Virus record (IMG/VR): IMGVR_UViG_3300023228_000005
Span: 1 to 28,952 of that record
From: a virus
Length of the DNA: 28,952 nt
Direction: 5' to 3' (one strand)
Position 1 is the first letter of the stretch, and each line of letters begins with the position of its first letter. Made by a program: the position numbers and the translations under genes. Positions 20,196-28,300 of the stretch are shown here, one piece after another. The notes beneath the pieces are model-generated. The model searched no databases, was not told the DNA's origin, and saw only the letters and a program-made list of their open reading frames with translations.

Positions 20196-21610
20196 TGGGA
20201 CAAATTTACCCAACTCCGACATCTTCTGGGCAGTCTCTGACGATCAATACCTCGTCTCCGCTAACTGGAGGGGGCACGGTGTCTCTCGGAGGAAAAATAA
20301 CTCTTGGTCTATCCACAACAGATGGTTCTACCAGAAAAGCCTACACGGTGAGTCCAGCAGCAGACGGAACTACCCAGAATTTTACAATAGATGGAGTGTC
20401 GTCTAGTCTCAGTGTTTCTTACGCCGATGTTTTTATTAACGGTAAGATACTGCTTACCTCTACTTTCTCACTATCGGGGAATGTTCTTTCGTTAAACACC
20501 GCTCCTACTTCGGGAGCAAAAATCAGAGTTGCCTTCTCCTCACCAAACGACAATCGAATTCAGTATACTCTGACCGCTTCGTCCTCGACAGTTTTTACGT
20601 TCCCATCTTCCTTACCCGAGGGAACGTACGTTGACATCTACGACGGGAATGGAAAGTTCCAATATCCCGGAACGACTGGTTATTATCTAGACATAACCAA
20701 TGGATCCTACTCTGTAGTTTTTGCTTCGGCCCCGGTTACCCCAGTTATCGCGGTTTTCGATCCCTCCGTAAACAGCGGAAGGCAGGCGTATTCTTTAGTC
20801 GCCCAAACAGGAAGCACTACCGTTTTCAACATATCTGGAGGAGCCCCGAGCACAGGGTATGTAGACGTTTTTGCAAACGGCTTATTCCAGATGGATGGGT
20901 CATCTTATGACTACACGCTGAGCTATTTGTCCGGAAACTGGACGGTTACTTTCGCAACAGCCCCTGGAAGTGTAAGTCTCGCTGCTGTTTTTGCCCCGTC
21001 TACTGTACTTCCTTCGGCACAGACCGGAGGAAACACCGTAAACCAGATAGTAGCTGGAACAAATGTAACTATCAGTCCTTCCTCGGGGATAGGGATCGTA
21101 ACCGTGAACTCCTCTGGTGGAGGATCAGGAACCATAACAGGGGTAACAGCAGGGACCGGGTTATCCGGCGGGGGAACTAGTGGTAATGTAACTTTATCTC
21201 TGAGTACTCCAGTATCTGTAACTAATGGGGGGACAGGAGTCTCCACACCTTCTCTAGTTCCTGGATCAAATGTTACTATCAGCGGAAGTTGGCCAAACCA
21301 GACAGTAGCGGCGTCCGGCGGGGGTTTCCCCTCGTCCACGACTTTTACTTTGGGGTCGGGAACTTTAGCCCCGCAGGGTAGTATTGGTTTTGGCACAAGC
21401 GGCATAGCGGGAGTAACGGCAACTACCCCCCTGTGTGCTAATTTTGTAGGAGCAAACAGTAATCTTCCTACAGGAAGTTCTGCCCTTGTATCTTTGGCCG
21501 TACTTTACAGAACCGATGTGGGAGGAATAGCTGTTGTTATACACAATGCCTCTACTACTTATACCTGGACTTATACAAATTTGGAAGTTTTAGTTTCTGC
21601 TTGGGTCTAG
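20195..21610 (+). CDS. Tail fibre protein with three tandem beta repeats
   Basis: 471 residues. The N-terminus has LTGGGTVSLGGKITLGLST, a fibre motif that returns as GTGLSGGGTSGNVTLSLS later. Three tandem repeats of about 70 residues lie at 47-265: each starts with Y(T/S) and continues through a (Y)VDVF.NGK-like strand to an AP....I.V.F strand (YADVFINGK, TYVDIYDGNGK, GYVDVFANGL). The C-terminus is a beta tip (PTGSSALVSLAVLYRT, TWTYTNLEVLVSAWV). The composition (Ser, Thr, Gly, Val) is that of receptor-binding fibres. It follows the tail nozzle gene. Confidence 0.75.
   Translation: MGQIYPTPTSSGQSLTINTSSPLTGGGTVSLGGKITLGLSTTDGSTRKAYTVSPAADGTTQNFTIDGVSSSLSVSYADVFINGKILLTSTFSLSGNVLSLNTAPTSGAKIRVAFSSPNDNRIQYTLTASSSTVFTFPSSLPEGTYVDIYDGNGKFQYPGTTGYYLDITNGSYSVVFASAPVTPVIAVFDPSVNSGRQAYSLVAQTGSTTVFNISGGAPSTGYVDVFANGLFQMDGSSYDYTLSYLSGNWTVTFATAPGSVSLAAVFAPSTVLPSAQTGGNTVNQIVAGTNVTISPSSGIGIVTVNSSGGGSGTITGVTAGTGLSGGGTSGNVTLSLSTPVSVTNGGTGVSTPSLVPGSNVTISGSWPNQTVAASGGGFPSSTTFTLGSGTLAPQGSIGFGTSGIAGVTATTPLCANFVGANSNLPTGSSALVSLAVLYRTDVGGIAVVIHNASTTYTWTYTNLEVLVSAWV
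20929..20943. repeat. Palindrome variant inside the fibre gene (GTCCGGAAACTGGAC)
   Basis: One mismatch in the left arm compared with the consensus, in coding sequence (LSGNWT). Weak support; kept because the same arms occur many times elsewhere. Confidence 0.3.
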
Positions 21611-21689
21611 ACAAGCGACTCCGTTTGTTGTTTATTAATTTTAAGGTTTCAAATAAGTTGTTTTCGATTATCAAACACAAAGGACAGAC

Positions 21690-22025
21690 ATGCAATTACC
21701 TTGGAACCCTATGGAGTGGGCCTCAGAACATTGGCAGGAACTCATCGGATGGTCTGCGCTAGCAACCTTCTTTTACCGTGCTTGGTTTGTCGCCAAACGA
21801 ATAATTGGATTTGGGGAAGGCGTGGAAGAAACCCGTGCTGACCTTAAAACAATCATGACAAATCATTTACCCCACCTACAAATAGAACTGGAGTCCGTGA
21901 ACAGCAAGCTATCTGACCTTCATTCCGGAATGCACGGGGATATTGATGGATTGCGCGAGGATCTTCGGGACGGACTCAATCGTTTAAACGATAGCATCAA
22001 TGTGCTTCTCACGAGGGTGCCATAA
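21690..22025 (+). CDS. Membrane-anchored coiled-coil protein, 111 aa
   Basis: ATG after AAAGGACAG. Residues 15-40 (WQELIGWSALATFFYRAWFV) form one hydrophobic segment flanked by basic residues. The rest is a long heptad-like helix (LQIELESVNSKLSDLHSGMH, LREDLRDGLNRLNDSINVLL). Small proteins with one membrane span and a coiled coil in this position often act as holins, holin partners or spanin-like proteins; this cannot be told apart here. The 79-base gap before it is AT-rich and holds no clear promoter. The stop overlaps the next ATG. Confidence 0.65.
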   Translation: MQLPWNPMEWASEHWQELIGWSALATFFYRAWFVAKRIIGFGEGVEETRADLKTIMTNHLPHLQIELESVNSKLSDLHSGMHGDIDGLREDLRDGLNRLNDSINVLLTRVP

Positions 22026-22429
22026 TGTCCTTAGTTTTTGTTCGCCCCGCAAAACCCGGCGATGAGCGCCGTTTTCTTGATTGGTCCCTTGAAAATCCAG
22101 ATAATGGATTCGACCCCCAAGTGGCAAAAACCCCGTCCACGATGGTGCTATGTGCATACGACAAAACAGGAGTTATGGCCTATCAGCCTGTTCAGCAAGT
22201 CTTCATGATGGACTCTTATGCTGGTCGCCCGGGAAACACAAAACTACAGACGGCAAACGCAATGAAAGAGTTGTTTCAAGAAACAGTTACTCAGGCTCAT
22301 ATTAAGGGTGTCAACGAGATTTACTATTTGGGGACTGAAGAAGGCACCAACCGAATGACAACGAAGCATGTGTTCGAAGAACTGCCGTACAAGATCTATA
22401 GAATCAAAGTTTCTGACTTAGAGGGCTAA
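22025..22429 (+). CDS. GNAT-acetyltransferase-like protein, 134 aa
   Basis: The start overlaps the previous stop (TAATG). The opening FVRPAKPGDERRFLDWSLEN resembles the first strand and helix of GNAT proteins, and strands VLCAYDKTGVMAYQPVQ and helical ANAMKELFQETVTQAHIKGV would fit strand 2-4 and the following helix. The usual acetyl-CoA loop (Q/R-x-x-G-x-G/A) is not clear, so activity is uncertain. Proteins of this kind occur in tail regions of podovirus-like phages with unknown roles. It carries a palindrome variant within ENPDNG. Confidence 0.5.
   Translation: MSLVFVRPAKPGDERRFLDWSLENPDNGFDPQVAKTPSTMVLCAYDKTGVMAYQPVQQVFMMDSYAGRPGNTKLQTANAMKELFQETVTQAHIKGVNEIYYLGTEEGTNRMTTKHVFEELPYKIYRIKVSDLEG
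22095..22109. repeat. Dispersed palindrome, variant with GATAA centre (ATCCAGATAATGGAT)
   Basis: Core TCCA-N5-TGGA in coding sequence of the 22025 gene. Its centre is the same as the P8 helix of intron 2 (TCCAGATAATGGA at 5959-5971). Confidence 0.5.
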
Positions 22430-23191
22430 ATGAACGTTTGCTTAAAATCGGAATTCGTATGGAGCGACAGGCAGTATAGGTATATTCGGGTATACGATAA
22501 ATCCATTTTCTGGACCGGAAGGGCTGCTCTCTGCAAGGGGGCTAGTGATTCTGAGAAAAACATAGCTCAGCAACAATCTTCTTATTATAATACTCTGCAA
22601 AACGACTACAAGACACAATTCACCAAACAGAGTAATATTCTAAATGCTCTTGATAAATCTTTGTCCCCAATCGTTAACAAAGGTGTTGGACAGTATGGGT
22701 TCTCAAATGCGGAGGACGCGGCCATGCGTACCCAATCAACCGCCGGAACGGCTAGTGCGTATAAGAGTGCAAAGCAAGCTACAGGAGAATCACAAGCCGC
22801 ACAAGGTGGGGGAGATACTTTTGTAGGTTCAGGCGTAAAAGCACAAACAAACGCTCAATTAGCCAACTCCGCCGCTTCTACTGAGTCTAACCAACAGCTA
22901 AATATCACCCAGCAGGGATACCAGCAAGGAAGACAGAATTACTTTAACGCTGTAGGACAAGAACAGAATGTTGCCAGCACGTACAACCCGTCTGGGTATG
23001 CCAACGCCGCCAACCAAGCTGGGGAATCTGCCTTTGGCTCCGCAAGTACCGTAAACAAAGAAAATTCGGAAGGAAGCGCTTGGGGTACGATAGGTGGAGT
23101 GTTGGGTGGTGCGGCGTCATCTTATGCTAGTGGTCTTGGGTCCGGATTAGGAAAAAAATGGGGCGGTGGAAGTTCGGGGGATGAGGGATAA
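22430..23191 (+). CDS. Internal virion protein, small, with unusual N-terminal extension
   Basis: 253 residues, ATG directly after the previous stop with GAGGG upstream. From residue 38 on it reads KGASDSEKNIAQQQSSYYNT, then NILNALDKSL.PIV, then repeated Ala/Gln/Asn-rich helices and a Gly-rich end (LGGAASSYASGLGSGLGKK), a pattern I associate with small internal or ejection proteins that precede larger ones. Residues 1-37 (VWSDRQYRYIRVYDKSIFW) differ in character and are partly encoded by a dispersed palindrome, so the real start may be later; no ATG or GTG is available in frame there. Confidence 0.6.
   Translation: MNVCLKSEFVWSDRQYRYIRVYDKSIFWTGRAALCKGASDSEKNIAQQQSSYYNTLQNDYKTQFTKQSNILNALDKSLSPIVNKGVGQYGFSNAEDAAMRTQSTAGTASAYKSAKQATGESQAAQGGGDTFVGSGVKAQTNAQLANSAASTESNQQLNITQQGYQQGRQNYFNAVGQEQNVASTYNPSGYANAANQAGESAFGSASTVNKENSEGSAWGTIGGVLGGAASSYASGLGSGLGKKWGGGSSGDEG
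22501..22515. repeat. Dispersed palindrome, copy 9 (ATCCATTTTCTGGAC)
   Basis: It lies 72 bases after the end of the GNAT-like gene, inside the odd N-terminal part of the 22430 gene, where it encodes SIFWT. Confidence 0.75.
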
Positions 23192-23193
23192 AA

Positions 23194-23586
23194 ATGCCAG
23201 TAAATAAACTAGAAGCACTTTTGGACGCAATCGCCAGCATCAAGGGTTGGAACAATCCCGACTCTCTTTCCTACCAAATTCGGAACCCTCTTCTTGTGCA
23301 GAGTTTTTCAAAACCAGGAAAGAACGTAATAGACCCGGAGGGGCACAGAGTGTTCGCCTCCGCCCTAGCCGGAATTCGCGCCTGTTTATTTGATCTGGAA
23401 ATTAAGATCAAGGGAGAGTCCCGTGCTGGAATTGACTCCAACGATAAGCTAGAAAACATTTTACGCGTGTTTGGAGTCTCGGAAATTGGGGGCCAACAGC
23501 AAGTGGTAAAATTTCTCAAACGCGCACTAAAAAATGATTCCATTTCCCGGACGACCCCGCTGTCGTTTTTTCTGGAGGATAAATAA
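23194..23586 (+). CDS. Protein resembling a degenerate phage lysozyme-like domain, 130 aa
   Basis: ATG after GAGGGA. The opening LEALLDAIASIKGWNNPDSL, then SYQIRNP and later HRVFASALAGIRACLFDLEI, recalls phage muramidase-type domains of the AI..EGW...S....NPGN...F.....G..AL..I form. Here the usual glutamate before GW is a lysine (KGW) and the NPGN loop reads NPLL, so the catalytic site appears lost. It may be a structural derivative in the ejection machinery. The similarity is faint and comes from memory of the pattern. Confidence 0.5.
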   Translation: MPVNKLEALLDAIASIKGWNNPDSLSYQIRNPLLVQSFSKPGKNVIDPEGHRVFASALAGIRACLFDLEIKIKGESRAGIDSNDKLENILRVFGVSEIGGQQQVVKFLKRALKNDSISRTTPLSFFLEDK

Positions 23587-25316
23587 TGGCCACATCAAAT
23601 CTAATGCCGAATCCCGAAGTCCAATCCGTACAAGTTAACGCGACTCCTTCTCCAGATCCACAAACACAGACTCAAGATACCTCCAACCTTCAAATACCGC
23701 AGCAACAAACTCAGAACTTTAACACTCCTGCTCAAAACACAACTCCCCCGCAGAGCGGGTGGCATCGTGCTTTGCAGTCCTTGATGGGAACGTCTACTCA
23801 GTACCAGCAAACGCTAAACGGTATACAGGTTCAAAATAAACCTGGACAGTTGTTTAGGAGCATTCTGGCTGGTGCTATTATGGGAGGAGCCGCAGGAGAA
23901 GAAGCCCACAACCAAAATCCATACGGAGGATTTATGGGGGGATTCGCGCCCGGGGCTAAAGCCGGTCTGCAAAATCAACAACAACAGGGACAGCAAGCAA
24001 AGCAAGACGCCCAGCAGCAGTGGCAGAACCAACTTACTGCTAATAAAGAACAAAGAGAACAGCAGTCTGCGGATACGGAAGAACAAGTCCGAAAGGCCCA
24101 GATTGCCCAAGCCAATACAGAGACCCTACGCATAAACCAAGCCATGCAAGGACAGAGTTTTGACCTCCATCAAAAACTGGCCGAAGCTGGAAAGAATCAG
24201 ATTAAACCGTACGTTGATGCTGGTCTAGAACCAGTCGTCGCTGGACTCTCTGAAACAGATCATGAACAGTATATCAAAGATCATCCGGGGGCTAGTTCTC
24301 TTGATTGGGAACTTACGGGGACCAAGCTAGGAGCAGACGCCAACGGAAAACCCACATATGAGGGGGTCTATACGGCTTTCGACCCTAAAGGAAAAATTAC
24401 CGTCCCAAAAGCTACCTACGATCAGTGGTCCAAAGACGGAGTGTTTGATAGATTTCCAGAATATGGATCTATTCTAAAAGATGGAAAACAACTTACTTCC
24501 CAACAATATGTTCAAGTAAAACAAGACGCAGACAGGGTGAGGGCGGATAATCTTGGACGTCAGATCCAAGACTTGAATGTGAAAAAGATTCAGGGGGAGA
24601 TATCTAAAGACAGCGCAGAAAGATCTAGGTACCTCACTGAGACCTCCAGAATTCGTCAAGAAATTTCGGACGATAACCTTGGAAAATCTCAAGAGGTGTC
24701 CTTCAACAAAGCCTTACAAGAACTGAACAAGAACAACGGAAACTTCGATGCTCTTTCTCCATCGTCTAGAGTTATCATCGCTGAATCTATGCAGAAAATG
24801 GTACCAGCTTTAACCCAAACATATTCTCGCGTCGTGGCAGATACGTCAGATCCATCTTCTCAGCAAAAGGCGGGAGAACTTTTGACACAAATCCAAAGTA
24901 TTACGAGTCTCGGAACGAGAGCAATGGCGGGGATGGGGCGTTCTGCTCAAGGCTCATCCACCAGCGCCAACCCAGTCGCCCAGATTGCAGAGAAATATTC
25001 TCGGGGTCTGTCCCCTTCTGCGTCCTCTGCTGTTCAAACTTTATTGGTATCTCAAAAACCTCTTTCGGAGCAACTATCTATTCTCAATAGTGCAACTTCT
25101 ATGGGAGGAAATCCCCTTACTCCTGCGGATAAAATTGCGGCGCTTAAAGCTCTCACAGAAGCGGACAAAGAACTTTCTCCGGTGACGGAGAAACAACGCC
25201 AAGAAGAAAAAGATGCCACCAAACAAGTAAAGAAGGCCCAATCTGCCGCTTGGTGGAGTGAACCGTCCGCTTCCAAGTCTATCCTTCAGGGTACAAACGC
25301 CGTTACTTTTCGGTAA
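23586..25316 (+). CDS. Internal virion (ejection) protein, 576 aa
   Basis: ATG 23586 overlaps the stop of the previous gene. Residues 1-60 are Pro/Gln/Thr-rich and disordered, then a Gly/Ala-rich hydrophobic patch (SILAGAIMGGAAGEEA), then long Gln-rich helices (NQQQQGQQAKQDAQQQWQNQ). The middle holds a small beta section (GLEPVVAGLSETDHEQYIKD). The C-terminal half is helical with a KQRQEEKDATKQVKKAQ region. This layout fits internal proteins that leave the head with the DNA and line a channel across the envelope. No family name is supported beyond that. Confidence 0.65.
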   Translation: MATSNLMPNPEVQSVQVNATPSPDPQTQTQDTSNLQIPQQQTQNFNTPAQNTTPPQSGWHRALQSLMGTSTQYQQTLNGIQVQNKPGQLFRSILAGAIMGGAAGEEAHNQNPYGGFMGGFAPGAKAGLQNQQQQGQQAKQDAQQQWQNQLTANKEQREQQSADTEEQVRKAQIAQANTETLRINQAMQGQSFDLHQKLAEAGKNQIKPYVDAGLEPVVAGLSETDHEQYIKDHPGASSLDWELTGTKLGADANGKPTYEGVYTAFDPKGKITVPKATYDQWSKDGVFDRFPEYGSILKDGKQLTSQQYVQVKQDADRVRADNLGRQIQDLNVKKIQGEISKDSAERSRYLTETSRIRQEISDDNLGKSQEVSFNKALQELNKNNGNFDALSPSSRVIIAESMQKMVPALTQTYSRVVADTSDPSSQQKAGELLTQIQSITSLGTRAMAGMGRSAQGSSTSANPVAQIAEKYSRGLSPSASSAVQTLLVSQKPLSEQLSILNSATSMGGNPLTPADKIAALKALTEADKELSPVTEKQRQEEKDATKQVKKAQSAAWWSEPSASKSILQGTNAVTFR

Positions 25317-25352
25317 AAATCTACATTAGACAGCATATCAGGCTAGGAAATA

Positions 25353-28300
25353 ATGGACATCCTCGATCTACTAGGAAATAAGTCAAATACTCAAACTTCG
25401 GCCCCTCCTCCCGTTTCGTCTGGGGGAGGGGATATTCTTGATATGCTGGGGGGAGGAAAGTCCAGTAGTCCATTTTCTGGACAACCCTCTCAGCACGTTT
25501 ACCAGGACTCAAGTCAACCCTGGTACAAACGTGCGTGGGATTTTGCCAACACTCCTATCACGGAAAGTTTGTTTGGACTTCCTGAAGACCGTCCTGGCGC
25601 GGGAGGTTTCGAACGTGGTGTAGAGCACATTGTTGGAGGATTGACAAGTCCACTTTCGCTGGCCCTAACAGCCGCGACCTTCGGCGGTGGGGGACTTTTG
25701 GAATCGGCGGGAGCCACCACCCTCAAAGAAGCAGGACTATCCGCAGAAGAAATTGCCAATGCTACAAAAGCGTCCACAGCGGCCCTACAGGCGATCAAGG
25801 ACGCAAAACCTATTGAACCCTACATCAACCAAGCTCTGGAAGCAGGGGGGCACGATCTGTCTCTTCTGAATAGGGCTAGGGCCGTCGTGTCCCCGCTTAA
25901 TAGAGACGCCGAACTCGGATCCAAAGAAGTACAGAACCTTTTATCCAAATCTGGCTTAACCCGCCCTCAGATTAAATCTCTGGAGGCGGGAGAACTTGCG
26001 CCCGAAGAACGTTCGGTTTTGGCTTCAGCCAACGGCGGATTCTCAGACGAAGAACTGTCTAAACTCGCAGATGCTGGGAAAACAGTTGCGGAGGCTAAGA
26101 AAAGTTTCAGTCCTGTTGAAGACGCGGTTAGAGAATCTGGAGCAAACGTAGACCAGTGGAAAACAGCCCAAGACCTACTTTACAAGAACGGTCTCACTGA
26201 AGCGGACCTTCTCGGTGGAAACGCCATGGAGAGAGGGGCGTTTCATGTTATCCGGAGCGCGGTTCCCGATCTCCCCGTAGCCGCCGCGCTGAGAGCATCC
26301 AGAACCGCCAACACAATTCTCAACGCCGGATTCACCCTGCAACAATTTGAATCCGCCGCTTCGATGTCTCCTCGCTTTCTTGATGCCTTGAAAGAAGGAG
26401 ACTATGACCATGCTTTGGAATATGGTACCGAGGCCCTAGCTGGTGCCGGGCTGGGAGTAGCAGGAGCGGGACATGCTCTTTCTTCCGCAGGAGAATTATT
26501 CAAACCCCTACTATCCACCGACAAGTTCAGGCCCAATGATGAGTTTTTGGCTCTGGATAGAACTAATCGCGAAAGGGAAGCGCAACACGCAGTAGCCGAA
26601 CAACACGCGATAGAAGTTGCCAAAGAAGCTAGGAAGATTCTCGGCCACGAACCTGTTCGTCCTATTTTAGGAGATACTCCCGAAGTCGCTGCCAAAAAAG
26701 CGGACGAATTGGCAATGGTCATTGCTCAGAGGCAATTAGGAACTAATCCCGAGTTGGCGAAGAAATATGCGGCGGTACTGAGGGCCGCGAACGGAGAAGA
26801 TGTCAAGGTACCAGAAGGTGGTCCTGAAAATGGACTTCCAGAAAATCTTGAGGAGATGATAAAGGATAATAAATTCAAAGACAAACCTCAAGAGTATAAA
26901 GATAGAGTCATCCGATCTTACGACGCAGTAGGAAACGGAACCGTCCCTGAAAATGTAGTCAACGCCGCAAAATACTTGGCAGAGCAAGAGGACAGAAATT
27001 ACGAAATTGGGTCAGGAAACGGACTCCTAACAAACTACATTGATGGTCACTTCCACAGGACTTGGGAAAACGAAAACCCATCGGGTAGGGTTGTCGCTGC
27101 GGATTCCAAATCTGGGCGATTTACTACTCGTGTGTCTCAAGCCAAACAGCGCGTGTATGATTCTACCCTGACTGGGTTGTTGAAATCTCCTACCCAAATG
27201 AAATTGGACCCAGTTGAGATTACTGCTCAGGATCGTGCTTCTCTTTTGAAAGCAGCAGCCAACAAACAACTAGTTCACTCCCTCAGAGATAACTTTGTTC
27301 GTGGATCTGACGGAAGACCTGCGGTTGTTCTGTCCGGCTCGGGAAAGGTTGTGGCGGGGGCCAACGGAGAAGACCCAACCACTTTTATCCGTCCCGACCA
27401 AGTAAATCTTATCACTGTCGCAAAACCAGTTATTGAACATCTCCAGAAAACGGGAGACTTGGAAAGATTCCTTGACGAGGGAAGTTTGAGAGACATTACC
27501 CCTCGTGTCTACCCTCAAAACATCGCTTCGTCTATCGAAAAACTAGAAGACCAAGCGGGAAAACAAGAGGCCAAATATGACCCTGAAGGAAACAACATCC
27601 TTCGTAAGCAAATTGCTGCCCTAAAGGACATGCAGGCCAGAGGAGACTATTCCGGTCTAAAAGACTTCAACTCCTCTCTCGAAAAGAAATATGCTTGGGA
27701 CCCGCAAGACTATATCACTATCAACAACTCAGCGATGCGTGGGTGGAATTTTGCTACTAACGATTCGGCGGGGCATAGTGTCCTGGTAAACTCGGATATC
27801 CGTGTTCACCCCGAATATGCAGAATATCTGAAGAACCGTCTCGGCCTCGCTGAATCTGATTTGGCCAGAAACCCAGTAGGGAAAGCATTGCTTGGGGCGG
27901 GAACCAAGATGAAGAAGACTCTTCTGTCTTTGTCTCCTTTCCACATGGTCCAAGAGGCTCTGCGCGGAATTATGGTTGGGGTAAACCCTATTGGAGCGCT
28001 GAAAGACGCCGTTCATGGAGATGGACCAAACATTTTGTCGGGAGAGAAAATTGACCCCTCCAATCCAAATAGCGACACAATTCTGAAAAAATGTGTTGAG
28101 CAAGGAGGAACCCTAGGTGTTGACTTCAAGTCTCTACAGGAGCACAGTGCTGGAAAAAGCGAGGGGCTATCTTCGGACGGCGGGTTACTTCAAAAAATTC
28201 CGGGTGTTGGAAAAACCATCGGGAACTCGATGCAGTTTTATGAGAATTTCTTATTCCAAAGGTATATTCCTTCCCTGAAAGCTAGGGCAATGGAGCTAAT

